A DNA stretch of 64,000 nucleotides from Apodemus sylvaticus (taxonomy: Eukaryota; Chordata; Mammalia; Rodentia; Muridae). Under the pieces are notes generated by a model. That model searched no databases, had not been told where the DNA came from, and was given only the letters and a program-made list of their open reading frames with translations. The DNA is taken from contig NC_067478.1 of NCBI RefSeq assembly GCF_947179515.1, positions 30,228,305 through 30,292,304 of the forward strand. Reading direction: 5' to 3'. Of this stretch, positions 1-11,456 are shown one piece after another. The position numbers and the translations under genes are program-made. Positions within the stretch are counted from its first letter, which is position 1. Each line of letters begins with the position of its first letter.

Positions 1-1236
1 TAACTTCTTTTGGGTTTGATTAAAGGTTACTATCTTGATTTTTCCAGGGTGAAGTTTCCCTCCTTGTATTGGTGTTTTCCTCCTATTATCCTTTATAGGG
101 CTGGGTTTGTGGATAGATATTGGGTAAACTTCGTTTTGTCATGAAATATCTTAGTTTCTCCATCTATGGTGATTGAGAGTTTTGCTGGATATAGTAGTTT
201 TGGTTGGCATTTGTGTTCTCTTAGAGTCTGCATGAGATCTGCCCCGGACCTTCTAGCCTTCATAGTCTCAGGTGAAAAGTCTGCTGTGATTCTGATAGGT
301 CTTCCTTTATATGTTACTTGGCCTTTTTCTCTTACTGCCTTTAATATTCTTTCTTTTTTTTAGAACATTTGGTGTTTTAATTATTATGTGATGGGAAGTA
401 TTTCTGTTCTGGTCCAGTCTATTTGGAGTTCTGTAGGCTTCTTGTATATTCATGGGCATCTCTCTCTTTAGGTTAGGGAAGTTTTCTTCCATAATTTTAT
501 TGAAGATATTTGCTGGCCCTTTAAGTTGTAAATCTTCACTCTCATCTATGCCTATAATCCTTAGGTTTGGTCTTCTCATTGTGTCCTGGATTTCCTGGAT
601 ATTTTGGGTTACAAGCTTTTTGCATTTTGCATTTTCTTTCACTGTTGAGTCCATGGTTTCTATGGAATCTTCAGCATCTGAGATTCTTTCTTCTATCTCT
701 TGTATTCTGTTGTTGATATTTGCATCTCTGTCCCCTGATTTCTTCCCAAGGCTTTCTATCTCCAAAGTTGTCTCCCTTTGAGTTTTCTTACTTGTTTCTA
801 CTTCTGATTTTAGATCCTGGATGGTTTTGCTTAGCTCCTTCACTTGCTTGTTTATGCTTTCCTGTAATTCTTTAAGAGATTTTTGTGTTTCCTCTTTCAT
901 GACCTCAGCCTGTTGACCAAAGTTCTCCTGTATTTCTTTAAGTGTTTTTTGCGTTTCCTCCTTGTTGGCTTTTGTATTCTCCTGGATTTCTTTCAATGAT
1001 TTTTGTGTTTCCCTTGCAAGGGCTTCTAACTTTTGATCCATTTTCTCCTGAATTTCTTTAAGTATGTCCTTCATGTGTTCCTTTACCAGCATTATGACCA
1101 GTGATTTTAAATCCAAATCTTGTTTTACTGGTGTGATGGGGTATCTAGGACATGTTGGTAGAGGAGAATTGGGTTCAGATGTTGCCATATTGCCTTGATT
1201 TCTGTTAGTGACGTTCCTGCGTTTGCCTTTTGCCAT
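1..1236 (-). pseudogene. L1 ORF1p (RNA-binding chaperone), frameshifted
   Basis: ORF1p is the trimeric nucleic-acid chaperone of the L1 ribonucleoprotein. The start at 1236 gives MAKGKRRN, matching rodent ORF1p. Residues about 50-160 form a long coiled coil with repeated EETQKSLKE(I/L)QE units. Then comes the RRM-type core, with NRIQEIEERISDAEDSIE and RRPNLRIIGIDE. The frame is open to 307. It breaks at a run of eight T at 354-361, where the second L1 has TTTGTTT: a 1-nt insertion. The C-terminal domain (KGRPIRITPDFS, REHKCQ, TKFTQYL) continues in another frame between about 350 and 1. The copy is therefore dead as it stands, although the rest is well preserved. Confidence 0.92.
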
Positions 1237-1685
1237 CTAGTTCTCACTGTTGTTAGTTTGTCTTGTTAGTGCTGGACTCACCAGTGCAAGCTGCCCCTTC
1301 CCAGTTGGCCTCTGGTGCACAGCTTACCTCCTGCACTGCCTGTAGACAGGGTGCTGCTGCCCAGGCTGTTCAGATCCCAAAGCAGGCACCCGAAGGCTCC
1401 CGCTGGGGCTAGCTCGATTCACCGGAGCACACCGACTTCTCCCAGCTCGCCGCCCAGAAGCCCCTCTAGCCTCTTGCAGGACCTGGAGATGTGGTGACGC
1501 CGCCCAGGTTGATCTGGATCTGGAAGTAGAGAGGGTTGAGCTGAGGGCTCCTGCCTGAGGCCTTGCCCCAGATTGTGTCTGTGGACCAGATGGAGCCTGT
1601 GTGAACACCCAGGGAGCGCCGACGGTGTATGCTGCTGGGACCTCCCCTGTGTTCTGATCACTCTGCTGGGCAGCCGATCCCCCAA

Positions 1686-2265
1686 CCGGGCTGGCACACA
1701 CAAGGTTAGCCTGGCCGCCCAGGCCCTGAGTCCAGGCAAAAGCCTGGGAGGCCAAGGTCTGAGCAAAGTTCCCTTAGGGCTATGACTGTTAATTGGCTCT
1801 GCCAGGTGACCAGGATGGCGGGCGTGCGTGCTTGTGCTCCCCGAAAGCTCTGGGAGAGTCTGCTGTGCTAGCAACCTCCTGGGCGGGTTGACACACAGAT
1901 GGCCCACCAAGCCACCCAGTTCTTGGGGTCGGTCTTCGGCTTTTTGGGGCCTAGACCCCTGCTTTGTTAGCCTCAGGCTATGCCTGTTATGGCTCTGCTC
2001 ACCAGAGTTCTCTGTTGCTCTGTAGGCAAAATGGCGGCGCGTGCCCAGCCCAGGGCAAAAAAACCTCCTGGCTGGGTTGGCACCCCGATGCCCCCCCCCC
2101 CCCCGGAACAGCCCAGGGCCTGGGTGTAGGCCAACGCCCGTCAGCCTCAGACCTCCGCGGTGTTGGCCTCGGATTATGTTTATGTAAATCAGTCTGTCCG
2201 ATATCTCTGGAGTCCGAAACCAAGATGGAGGTGAGCCTCTCCTGACTGGGGGGAGGCCGAGTTCT
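1686..2265 (-). repeat. L1 5'UTR promoter monomers, about 195 bp tandem units
   Basis: Three diverged tandem units are visible. The anchor GGYTATG recurs at about 1779, 1977 and 2172. A second anchor, (G)GGYTGRCAC, recurs at about 1686, 1884 and 2074. An ATGG core resembling a YY1 site recurs at about 1815, 2031 and 2225, and the last is CCAAGATGG at 2220-2228. The spacing of about 195-198 bp is close to known murine L1 monomers, which act as RNA polymerase II promoters. A weaker fourth unit may lie to the left, from about 1555. Confidence 0.8.
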
Positions 2266-2475
2266 GAAGTGGCTTCCGTGCAGTGAAAGGCGCTGCAAAA
2301 CTGCAGCTGCTTGCAGCCCGGCTCGTCAGCAAAGGTCAGTGGTTGTGGACGCAGGGGCTAACTGGACCCTGTGTCGCCTTGGTTCCACTGCTGATGGCCC
2401 TTCAGCTGGACCAGCCACTGCTGCACTTCCGCCGCCACCGCTGCCGCCGCTGCCGCTCCAGCAGTTTCTTTACTG

Positions 2476-2824
2476 TATCTTCTCATATACGGTTACTGGT
2501 ATTTATTCTCATAAAGGTCTTTAATATTTAAAGAGCAAAATGAATCAGAAAGAAATACAAAACTTAAGGTTGCAGAGGAAATGTACTCTGGCAAGTTTTA
2601 CCTTATAGCCAATAATAGTATTTAAAGAGAGGCTGCAATTGTTAACCTAGTTAGCTATAGCAAGGAGATATCTTATCTGATCTGGAATTACAGGAAGGGT
2701 TCCCTCAGGATAAGACACCACCTGGCTAAGCCTATAACTTATTAGAGAAGACAAAAGATGTTTTCTGTCCCTGGAAAGCAAGTACATTAACAGCTACTAG
2801 TGTGATTCAAGGTTACATCCCAAG
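2476..2824. other. AT-rich spacer, nothing recognised
   Basis: This stretch lies between the L1 5' end and the LTR. I see no coding signal and no repeat I can name. It ends in CCCAAG, the left copy of the LTR target duplication, at 2819-2824. Confidence 0.5.
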
Positions 2825-3142
2825 TGTGGAAAGCCGCGACTGTATTTGCCATTACAAGATGGCGCCGGCTTCCACTGTGCCAACTCTGCTTTCTTAGTGA
2901 ATAAGCTATCTGCGCATGTGCAAGAGTATTTTCACGCCAAGTCTCTGTCCGTCCTGGGGCACTCGAATGAGGTCATGAGTAAACAGCCAATCAGGTGTGT
3001 ACACGTCACGCCAAAGGGTATATAAACCGCGTCCATGTTGGGTGCGGCGTCTCCCTCCACGAAAAGCATCAATAAAGCTTGGCTGCACAAGGATCCTGAG
3101 TGTGCCGCGTCGTTCTTGCTGGTGAGACGAAAGCGCGGGACA
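2825..3142 (+). mobile_element. Solo LTR, ERVK/IAP-like, with 6-bp target duplication
   Basis: The element starts TGTGGAAAGCC and ends GCGGGACA, so it has the TG...CA ends of a retroviral LTR. It is flanked by the direct repeat CCCAAG at 2819-2824 and 3143-3148; a 6-bp duplication is typical of ERVK/IAP integration. Inside are the order and motifs of an IAP-type LTR: an ACAAGATGGCG element, GCGCATGTGC, a CCAAT box, a TATA box and AATAAAGCTT. No retroviral internal region follows, so this is the product of LTR-LTR recombination. The element is CpG-rich compared with its surroundings, which suggests a fairly recent insertion. Confidence 0.88.
2987..3076 (+). promoter_or_regulatory. LTR promoter and poly(A) signal
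   Basis: CCAAT lies at 2987-2991, a CACGTCACG element resembling a CRE/E-box at about 3003-3010, TATATAAA at 3019-3026, and AATAAA at 3071-3076. Transcription would start about 25-30 bases after the TATA box, giving a short R region that contains the poly(A) signal. Whether it is active cannot be judged from sequence. Confidence 0.75.
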
Positions 3143-3799
3143 CCCAAGATGCCATCCAAATTCAGCAGTATCATCTACATTATATCAGCTTTAAAGTCAG
3201 GAGTGATACAAGAGTAAGGGAATTTTGGATTCCTCTACCACAGTTTCAGAGAATTGTTGATACCAAATAATATATGTTAGGGAGTTTCTACTTAAAGACC
3301 CTGAGAGGGTAAGAGATCCTGAGAGGCATTGCAAGAGACTGTGGATGTTAAGCATGGATTGAGTTAAAGACCACAAGATGTTTTAGTTGCCAGAGCCATA
3401 AGATATCTATTCATGAAAGGTTCACACAAAGACTTGAACCAGCTGAAGAGAAAGATGTGCGTTGAAGGCACAAATCTGGAATGGCAGTTACCTAACTATC
3501 TATAAGGCATGATGCTAGAGGATTGGGTGTTCGTCCTATGTTTAATTTATCTGCACCTAATACTTGAACAACTGAACACAACATAAGTGAACTATACATA
3601 TGTTATATGGTTAATAGAACTATAACAGCTTTTCTGAATTCTTGTTAAAATTATTGAAAAATTAAGATGGAATACAAATTTCTGTTTTATTTATAGCATT
3701 GCAGTTTGGTATAGAAAGAATAAATACAGAATACTTGGATTTGTAAGTTCTTTTCTCTTCAAAACATTTTGGTTATTTTTAATTTGTCATTTTTATATT
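3143..3799. other. No gene seen
   Basis: AT-rich sequence with no convincing open frame. The stretch 3280-3500 has the look of an old retroelement remnant, but I cannot assign it. Confidence 0.4.
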
Positions 3800-3995
3800 A
3801 ATGGATGTTGCTGCCTACATGTATGTATGTGTATTATGTGTATTCAGCATCTACAGAGTCCAAAAGAGGGTGTATAATTACCTAGAATGGGTTTCAGAGA
3901 GTTGTTATCTGCCATGTGGGTGCTCAGAACCAAAGTCAGGTCCTATAAAAGAGCAGCGGGTAATCTTATCTGCTATGCCAATTCTCTAGCTCCAT
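3800..3995 (-). mobile_element. B3-type SINE, antisense, diverged
   Basis: Read on the minus strand it follows the B3 body. Visible on the plus strand are the antisense blocks GCCATGTGGGTGCT, a CAGGTCCT...AGAGCAGC block and a degenerate CCAATTCTCTAGCTCC end, corresponding to the tRNA-like head of B2/B3. It is strongly diverged and has no clear target duplication. Confidence 0.65.
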
Positions 3996-5274
3996 GGGAG
4001 GTCTTTTTACTTGTCAAATGAATATCAACTGAATGTAGTCATATTATTTTTAATCCTTGAACAAATTATAGGGTTGAATACATGTCCGCTCCAACAATTC
4101 CTGTTTGAGGATGGTAAGTCATTCGTGAGGAATATCTTACCAAATCACTCCACTCCAGTCATGACAGGAAGCAGGTTTTTAATACACCTATTGTCGCCAT
4201 GCCTGCTGGGATCATGATGATTAGAAGATATAGTTAAAGAAAAATAAATCATAAGCTATCAGAATTTTGATAGGAAGCTGGAAATTGTAGTCTAGCAATA
4301 GAAGGGTGTTGTGAACATCCATATAATTTGTGTGGGTAGATTGGAAAGCCTTATTTTAAGATCTAATAAAGAGAAATTATGTAGCAGATATGATATAGAA
4401 ACATTAATCCACTGCTAGCTAAAAATGAAAAAAAAATAAAAGTTGCTATTTTTAAAAGCCATCTCACTTCCTACATCTTTCTACAAATTTGCTGTGCTTT
4501 CTGCTACAGTGAATTTTCAGAAATGATTAGAGCCTTACAGCACATGCAACAGATAAATGACCCATTTGTATTCAAACCACTTGTGCTTACAATGTACAAA
4601 GTTAGTGAATCACAGCAGCTAGTGGGGCTTTGTAAACTCATTTAGCTACAAGCAGTACACTATAGAGAGTGTGTGTTTATATACATGTTTGTTTATAAGG
4701 CAGAAGAACAATCAGATTTTGTCCATTGACATTTTATTGTTCCATAGTAGAATACTTCATCTGAAGACAGTGAATAGTCAGGAATGCCTTTCATAGTTTC
4801 AGTATGAATTTTAACCACCTGTGTTAATACATTCATAGTTCCATTCCTAGGAAGGCAGAGTCAGGAGGATTAGGGCTGAACTATTAAGATCTTTGGTTTT
4901 GTTGTTAACTGGACACAATGCAAAATCACCTGGGAACCCAGTTTCAATGAGGAATTGTTAGGTCTACTTATGGGCATGTCTGTGAGGGATTTTCTGAAAA
5001 GATAAGAGAGGTGAGAAGACCTACTTTGGGTTGACACCATTTGATGGGTGGCTTGAATGAAAAGGTGAGAACAGATTAAACATGACAATAAATACATGTA
5101 TTAATTGACTTCTACTCTTGACTGAATGTACTATGTTCCTATATTTTAAGGCTTTGATGCCTTCACATCCCCACAATCATGGAATGTAACTAAAGTTGAG
5201 AGCCAAGTCAATCTTTATTCCTCCAGTTGGTTTTAATCAGGTACTTTACCACACTCAAGAAAAAAGAAGCAAGC
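3996..5274. other. No gene seen
   Basis: Unique-looking AT-rich sequence. Open frames here are short and show no family resemblance. Confidence 0.4.
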
Positions 5275-5352
5275 AAAACACCATAACTAGTTCAAGTCCA
5301 GATTGGACTATAAAATATCCTATCTCAAACAAATAGACAGACAAATAAAATC
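5275..5352 (+). mobile_element. B1-like SINE 3' relic
   Basis: The order AGTTCAAGTCCAG...ATTGGACTATAAAA...CCTATCTCAAACAAA matches the 3' half of B1 (AGTTCAAGGCCAGCCTGG...CTGTCTCAAA), followed by an A-rich tail. Only a decayed fragment remains. Confidence 0.45.
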
Positions 5353-5554
5353 CTTACAAGATGTGTACTAAAATTAAATTATGTCATAGAATAGATCATT
5401 CATTGATTATGCATGATTTCAATACAAGCATGAGAACTAGATTTTGGTTCTCAGAATCTAAATGACAAAATATATGTGTAGTTTACGGCATACATGTAAC
5501 CTTGAATAAGGTTAGGAAAAGAAGGATCATTGGGTTTTGATGGATGACAGCCTA

Positions 5555-5700
5555 GTAGAAAAAGAATTCCAGTTCCAGGTACAAAAAGATCCCTGTCTTA
5601 GTGGAATAAGGTGGGGACTGATAAAAATTTCACAAACACACTTCCTTTATCTTCTTCTTCAGTACATATGACACACACACAGTAATAAAATAAAATAAGT
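5555..5700 (+). mobile_element. B4-like SINE relic
   Basis: GATCCCTGTCTTA...AATAAGGTGGGGACTGA followed by ACACACACACAG and an A-rich tail resembles the body and CA-rich tail of rodent B4 SINEs. Strongly diverged. Confidence 0.35.
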
Positions 5701-6384
5701 GCAATTAAATATAATTTTATCCTTCATATAAAATACATTTAAAATTCAATTATCTGTTAATTGATATAAGAAAATTGAGACTTTAAAAGATATGGGGGAA
5801 GTTAAAATTTTTACATTTTGTAATAGAGGTTAAGAAAAACTTGTTGATTAAATAGTGTATTCCTGGTTCAATAACTTGTAATAAAATTCATGATTTTTTC
5901 ATTGTTTTCTAATAAAAAGACTTGGATAAGATGCTGAAATCATATGCTCCTCAGTTTCCCCATGTTTGATTTGAATCTCAGTTATCAAGAATAACAACCA
6001 TTTTGGATGATAAATCTGATACTCTGTGGGAAACAAAGAGCACAGTGTGTGACTTAATATAAACTTAATATAGGATGTGCATTCTTTAAGTAGTTTTGAG
6101 TGCTTTTGGTATAGTTTTAATTCTTCCTTCATGGCATTTGGATTATTACAATGAAGTGTTGACATGATCTTTGTTGTTTGTGTTTGACTTAAAGTGAACA
6201 TGGAAACCAGGACTCTACAAATAGAATATAGAAAAAATAAAGCAAATAGGAAGACTATCATAGACAGAATAGTCAAAGCAGAGAATGGATTGGGAAGAAA
6301 GTAAGAATGAAGGGAAAGAGCTAACAGAAGTGAGGTGTGAAGGAAAAGAGCAATGAAATTTGTGTCCTTGCAGCCCAAATGTCT
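5701..6384. other. AT-rich sequence with a long minus-strand open frame
   Basis: No gene is recognised. An uninterrupted 174-codon frame lies on the minus strand at 5899-6423. Its first dozen codons overlap a dispersed repeat, and I see no conserved domain in it. It is discussed under findings. Confidence 0.3.
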
Positions 6385-6765
6385 TTTCCACCATGCTATT
6401 GCTGTGAAGAGACACACAACCAAGGAAACTCTTGAAAAAGAAAGCTTTTAACTGTAGGATTGCTTAGTTTCAGAAGTTTATTTTGTTACTGCCACGGCAG
6501 GGAACATGCCTCCATTTCGTGGTCCCAGAGCAGTAGTGGAGAGCTCATCCTGATCTGCAGGCCAAAAGAGCAATACTAGACCATGGACATGGGCTGTTGA
6601 AACCTCTAAGGCCACTTCTGGTGTCATACTTCCTCTGATCAATCAAACCTTCTAATCCTTCCATTCCTATCAAATACTCCCACTCCATGGTGACTAATTA
6701 TTCAAGTATATGACCCCACAGAGTCCATTCTCATTCAAATCACCACATTTCATTCCTTGGCCCCC
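6385..6765. repeat. Rodent dispersed repeat 'family R', copy 1
   Basis: It begins GCTGTGAAGAGACACACAACCAAGG and ends with TCAAATCACCACAT. The same ordered blocks occur at 32550-33065 and 36490-36845: GTGAAGAGAC, ACCAAGG(C/A)AACTCTT, TTTCAGA, a GGCAG/GCAG core, ACTTCCT or similar, and the ATTCAAACCACCACA-type end. This is a common murid interspersed repeat. I recognise the sequence type but cannot give a secure family name. Confidence 0.6.
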
Positions 6766-7859
6766 ATAAATTTATAGCCATAACATAAGGCTATATGCAC
6801 AAAGTCCAACATAAATGTCCCAATTGTCTATCATATTCACAAGATTCAAAGTTAAAAGCTTCTTATTCATCTCCATGTCTGATGTCAAAGCATTCTTCAT
6901 ATCTCCAACACCTTCTAGCTTTGTTGAATGCAACAAAATAAAATGTGTAGTTGGAGAGGTCAGAATTAGGACCTACATGATGTGAAAGATGGCGCTAAGA
7001 AGACAGAGGTTAAAAGTTTAAGTAGGGGATCCTGACAGGGAATGAGAAAATGAGGCGGTAGGGGATGGGTTGGTTGGCCAAACCAAAAATGTCTAATGAA
7101 GTCTTATGTATAACCACCAGTTTTCAATACAATTACAGACATCAATTAAAATTGTGTCAGAGTAGACCCTATATGTGTGGACAATGTCTTCCAGAAGATA
7201 CTTACCAAATGATCCAGAAACTGCTTACTAACCAATGAGTAATTGGCTAAAAATTTCCAAAAGATAGGTGAAGTAGTATACACAATTGCCATTACTATTA
7301 GTTGTCTACGAGAAATAGAAAATAAGACCCTATTGATGAAAAAAATCAAAAAACATTTTGATATCAGGACAGACATAAATCAATCATGAACTGACTAAGA
7401 AACTTTTTTCCTCCTAAGTACCCATGTTTTGGCACAAGTTTCTATACAGGCCATTGTGAGAAAAAGACTTCAATAATCTTACCCCAGTTGCATTTTACAT
7501 ACTACAGTTTTGAACTGCCAGCAATGTGTGCTCACTGGTATAATACTAGCATGACAGTTGTGGGGGTAATCAACCATTTTCTGATTGGATATGAAGCCTG
7601 CTCTATAGGAAGTATTTCCTGGTTAGTACTAAAAATCTCCTCAAAATCTCATGGCTGGGAGGTCATAGCTATTATGGGGAGGGTACTGTTGTTTTACTAA
7701 ATGGTCATGCTGTCAAACTACCTTCTAGATGTGTATGTTTATACTCAAGAAACTAGGATGCACTCAACATCAGTTAGACAATACAGTGGGCAAAAGTTGA
7801 TGGGGAGACACATAACATGTCTAAGTTCTGAGAATAGCTGACTTCGAGTGTTTTCAGAT
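6766..7859. other. No gene seen
   Basis: AT-rich, unique-looking sequence without a supported gene or clear repeat. Confidence 0.4.
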
Positions 7860-8210
7860 GTAAATGGGGTATCAATGTCAACTCTGCCTAAGCTCAGAGA
7901 ACATCATTGAAGATGAGACAAACAGAAAATATCATCCAAGGGATCAGGAATGGTGTGGAACTATCTCCAGGAGAAATACAGCTGCTGCACACGCATCTTC
8001 ATAATTGTGGTTAATGGCACAAGTTCAAGAAAGTTGAAATTCTAAGGTCTGATCTCTGGCTAAGGACAATTGACAATTTATGGCTGCTAAGGCGGTAAGG
8101 AGCATTATTTTTCCTTCTTGGCTCTGGCCATTAGTGAGCTGCTTATTTCCCAGAGAATGTCTCCATACCCATGCATATATTAACAGTAATAATCATATTA
8201 AATTGAAGAC
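7860..8210 (+). mobile_element. Old L1 3'UTR-like segment
   Basis: Blocks such as ACAGCTGCTGCACACGCATC, a GACAATTTATGGCTGCTA...AGGAGCATT block and CCAGAGAATGTCTCCATACC follow the order of old rodent L1 3'UTRs. The assignment rests on overall resemblance and is tentative. Confidence 0.4.
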
Positions 8211-8424
8211 ATCTGACCTAAAGTTGAAAGTGAGGTGTATCTAAAGGAAATCGTGGTAAGAGTTGGATGCAGAAATGGAATAGAAATGAGATCTTAAAAA
8301 TAAAATTCTACAGAAAAAATATAAATTTATAGTAAAAATGTCTATAAAGATAAAAAGTTTTATGGCTTCACTTTTACAAAACACTCACATGAGTCATTCA
8401 CATAACCATGCCTCTCTTTTTTAA

Positions 8425-8775
8425 ATTTTTCTATTTTATTAGATATTTGCTTTGTTTACATTTCAAATGTTATCCTCTTCCCTCCTTACCCCTCTGAAAA
8501 CTCCCTATCCCATCCCCTCCCCCCAACCTCCCTTCCCACTTTTCTGACCTGGCATTCCAGTACACTGGGCCATTGAGCCTTCACAGGACCAATGGCCCCT
8601 CCTCTTATTGATGTCTAAAAAGGCCATTCTCTGCTACACATGAAACTGGAGCCATGGGTCCCTCCATATGTACTCTTTAGTTGGTTGTTTAGTCCTTGGG
8701 AGCTCAGGGGGCACTAGTTGGTACATATTATTGGTTTTCCTATGAATCTGCAAACTTCTTAAGAATTCTTTATCA
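8425..8775 (-). mobile_element. L1 3'UTR fragment, antisense
   Basis: The stretch starts with the antisense L1 end (TATTAGATATTTGCTTTG, then TTACATTTCAAATGTTATCC). The pyrimidine-rich 3'UTR tract follows, then CTGGCATTCCAGTACACTGGG and later blocks, including a GGAGCTCAGGGGGCACTAGTTGG segment. This is the usual murine L1 3'UTR read backwards. Confidence 0.75.
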
Positions 8776-11273
8776 ATGATGTGATATGATTGTACCCCAT
8801 GACAGTAGATAACTGAGCATTTATCACTGCCATAGTTTAAGTGAATGCACACAAGAGCAATGTCATTAAGGATGCATTTCTCAGAATGTATCATAGACAC
8901 TAGGCAATAGATAACTGTTTTATGAATTACACTGTTTTATGAAGATAAAGTGGAAATAGCTTTCTTTTGGTACCTATTACATGTAAAAGAGCTTATTTGG
9001 CACTTAGCAGGAACACTGGGAGATGGGTGTGGTGTTACTATTATATTGAAAGAGACTGTGACTGAGGAATGTGAAGAAATTGATCTCCCATGTTTATACA
9101 GTTAGAACCATTGTTAATGACAAAGAAGAATCACAGCCATTTTACCTGAATTAAAGCTAAGGGAAAATATCATCAAATATGGTATAGTGAAAGTATTGGA
9201 AACACAGTGATCACTCATAAACACCAATCTGTTATTGTTAGTATGTAACTCATAACTATTCTTACATGTTTTGTTTTTGAAAGTACAATTAGATTTAAAC
9301 TTTATGTAATGTGACATTTAAATACCTGAATGTTCAATAATATTGGATATTCAAAGAACACCTTATGACTATTTACAGTCCATTCAACAGGAGCTGGTCA
9401 ATGCTTCGCCTTACAAGGGACATTTATTTTTTTTATCATCACCCATGTCTGGTTATTTAATACTTTTCAATGTGAAAGCTGCTCTGTACAGAAAGATGTG
9501 CACAGGAGCCAGATGTTGTGAGTGCTTCTCCCTCTACAGTCTTCTTATACAAATGAGCATTTGTGAGTAATACAAATATTGTGCATCATATGGGTGAGCA
9601 CAGGCTGAATGCTGAGAATATGTATACCAAACTAATAAATAAATTGCATATATATATGTATATATATATATATATATATGCCTGTGTGTATATATATGTG
9701 TGAATATCTATATGAATGTATACATAAATCTACACCTTTAATTTTTGTATCTTAATGAAATGATCATGCCACAATGAACCTTATGTTTATAAGTACAATT
9801 TGAAATTTCACTTAAAGTGTATTCATAAAACTGCAGAGAAATTCGAGATTAACTGAGTAAGATCCTCTGACAGAAGTCCACTGGGAAAGGAGGAAAATTC
9901 AAATAAAGTTAATACCTGCAATTTAATTTTATAATCATCATGAATGTGAAAATCCCCAAGTCCTTTCTCAGTAGATTAATGAATGCTCTTTTGTGCAAGT
10001 AATAGAACATGGATCCATAGTAATTTCATATTAATTGATCTTTTTGGTGGGTAGAATCAATACACAGATGTGAGGCTATAAGAATGTTCGAATTTCCTGG
10101 GTTTTTTTTTTTTTTTTGCAACAGTCCTATTACCATCACTTTATTCATGCTTTCAAATACAACTCAAAAACACTTCCATTCTTACATTTTTTAAAAAAAT
10201 ATTCAAGCACTGCCAGAATAATTCCAACCCTTAATAATTGTCTGTCTTTATACTTGAACATATATATGGTAAGGACATACATGATTTTATTGTGTAGTTG
10301 GCATAGAATAATACTAGTATTTGCTACAGTTAGCTAGCTGAGATACAGAGGAGGACTGTGTGTTCAAAACAGCAAGAACAATGCCAATGTTCATATTTTA
10401 TTTACACTACTCTTCCATTTCTTTAAAATACTCTTAATATAAAAGGAAAACGTGCAAGAGTAGATAGGAAGTGGATTGCCTATTGAATTTAGAAAATAAA
10501 AAAAAATGTGAGGTACTGCACAAGAAAGATAATAGACTAGTTCTGTGAACTTGACATTCTTGGAACAATGTGGAAGATCAGGGTTATGAGGACAGTGCCA
10601 AGTCTCACAGAGTCATATGAAAAATATTTGAAAAGAAGATCTTTGCTACAGAGGAAAATATATTATATACAATTAGAAAAAAACACAGAAAGATCCTATG
10701 TTAGGATGGTCTTCTATGTTTAACAGATAATAACAATTTTCATAAAAGACCACATCAGAGAGAGTGGGGTCTGAGAAGGCTGTGCCTTAGGGGACAATTC
10801 CCAGCTGTCAATGTCTGTTGTACCAAGTCCAAACTCATGGCCATAGCTGCTTCCAACTTCAGTAAGTGCAGAGTTTAATGAAAGGAATAGAAACTACATG
10901 TTTGAAATACACTGTATGTTATCCAGGCCTTGAGGGGAAAAGGTTATTTGCCTCTATCTGTGGACTGTGAGATGTTTTCATGTTGTTTTGTTTGTTTGTT
11001 TGTTTTTGAGGAAAATGTAAAGTCATTTACAAGGCGGTAATCAGAGAAGGTTTTGACAATGTTTTAAAAAAAAAGTAAACTATGTTGTTTCTTTGCTTTG
11101 TGACTAAAATGAAGGCTTTGAAGGTAGAAGGCTCCTTGCAGCTGGTGTGAAAACCAGGTGAAAAGTCTATGCTGTGGAACTGAGCCTCCAGCAAGCTGCA
11201 AGCTGCAAGGCATGCTGATCTGGAAGACAGTGACTTGAGCACCATGCTGATAGAAATCTGCCCTGGAAGAGCA
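8776..11273. other. No gene seen; one TA repeat and one T-run
   Basis: Unique-looking AT-rich DNA. It contains a TA dinucleotide run at 9648-9680, a 16-T run at 10102-10117 and a short TTTG repeat at about 10985-11008. Nothing coding can be supported. Confidence 0.4.
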
Positions 11274-11284
11274 TTAAACAGTGA

Positions 11285-11402
11285 GATGGAGAGATGGCTC
11301 AGGGGTTAAGAGCATTGGCTGCTTTCCCAAAGGACTAGGGTTCAATTTCCAGCACCAACATGGCAGCTCATAACTTTGTAACTCCATGTCCAGGGACACA
11401 CA

Positions 11403-11456
<54 letters not shown>

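Larger units (their letters stand above)
1..2475 (-). mobile_element. LINE-1, antisense, 5' half (5'UTR plus ORF1)
   Basis: The minus strand carries a rodent L1 entering from the left edge. Reading leftward it has a GC- and CpG-rich 5'UTR (about 2475 to 1237), then ORF1 starting at 1236 and ending at about position 1. ORF2 and the 3' end lie outside the window. The ORF1 sequence closely matches the second L1 at 51421-57024. The 5'UTR contains tandem monomers, as in murine L1 promoters, plus a CCG-rich stretch at 2429-2460 and a 14-C run at 2091-2104. The outer 5' boundary near 2475 is set by the drop in GC content and is uncertain by tens of bases. The target-site duplication cannot be tested because the 3' end is missing. 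Confidence 0.93.

Noticed and set aside
452..781. Plus-strand frame of 109 codons
   Set aside because: It is the antisense of L1 ORF1. The same shadow frame appears opposite the second L1 at 52095-52433.
1315..2531. Several proline/serine-rich frames on both strands
   Set aside because: They lie in the GC-rich L1 5'UTR monomers, where stop codons are rare. They show no protein family features.
2825..3142. Possible complete endogenous retrovirus
   Set aside because: There is no gag, pol or env sequence, and the second target-duplication copy follows the single LTR directly.
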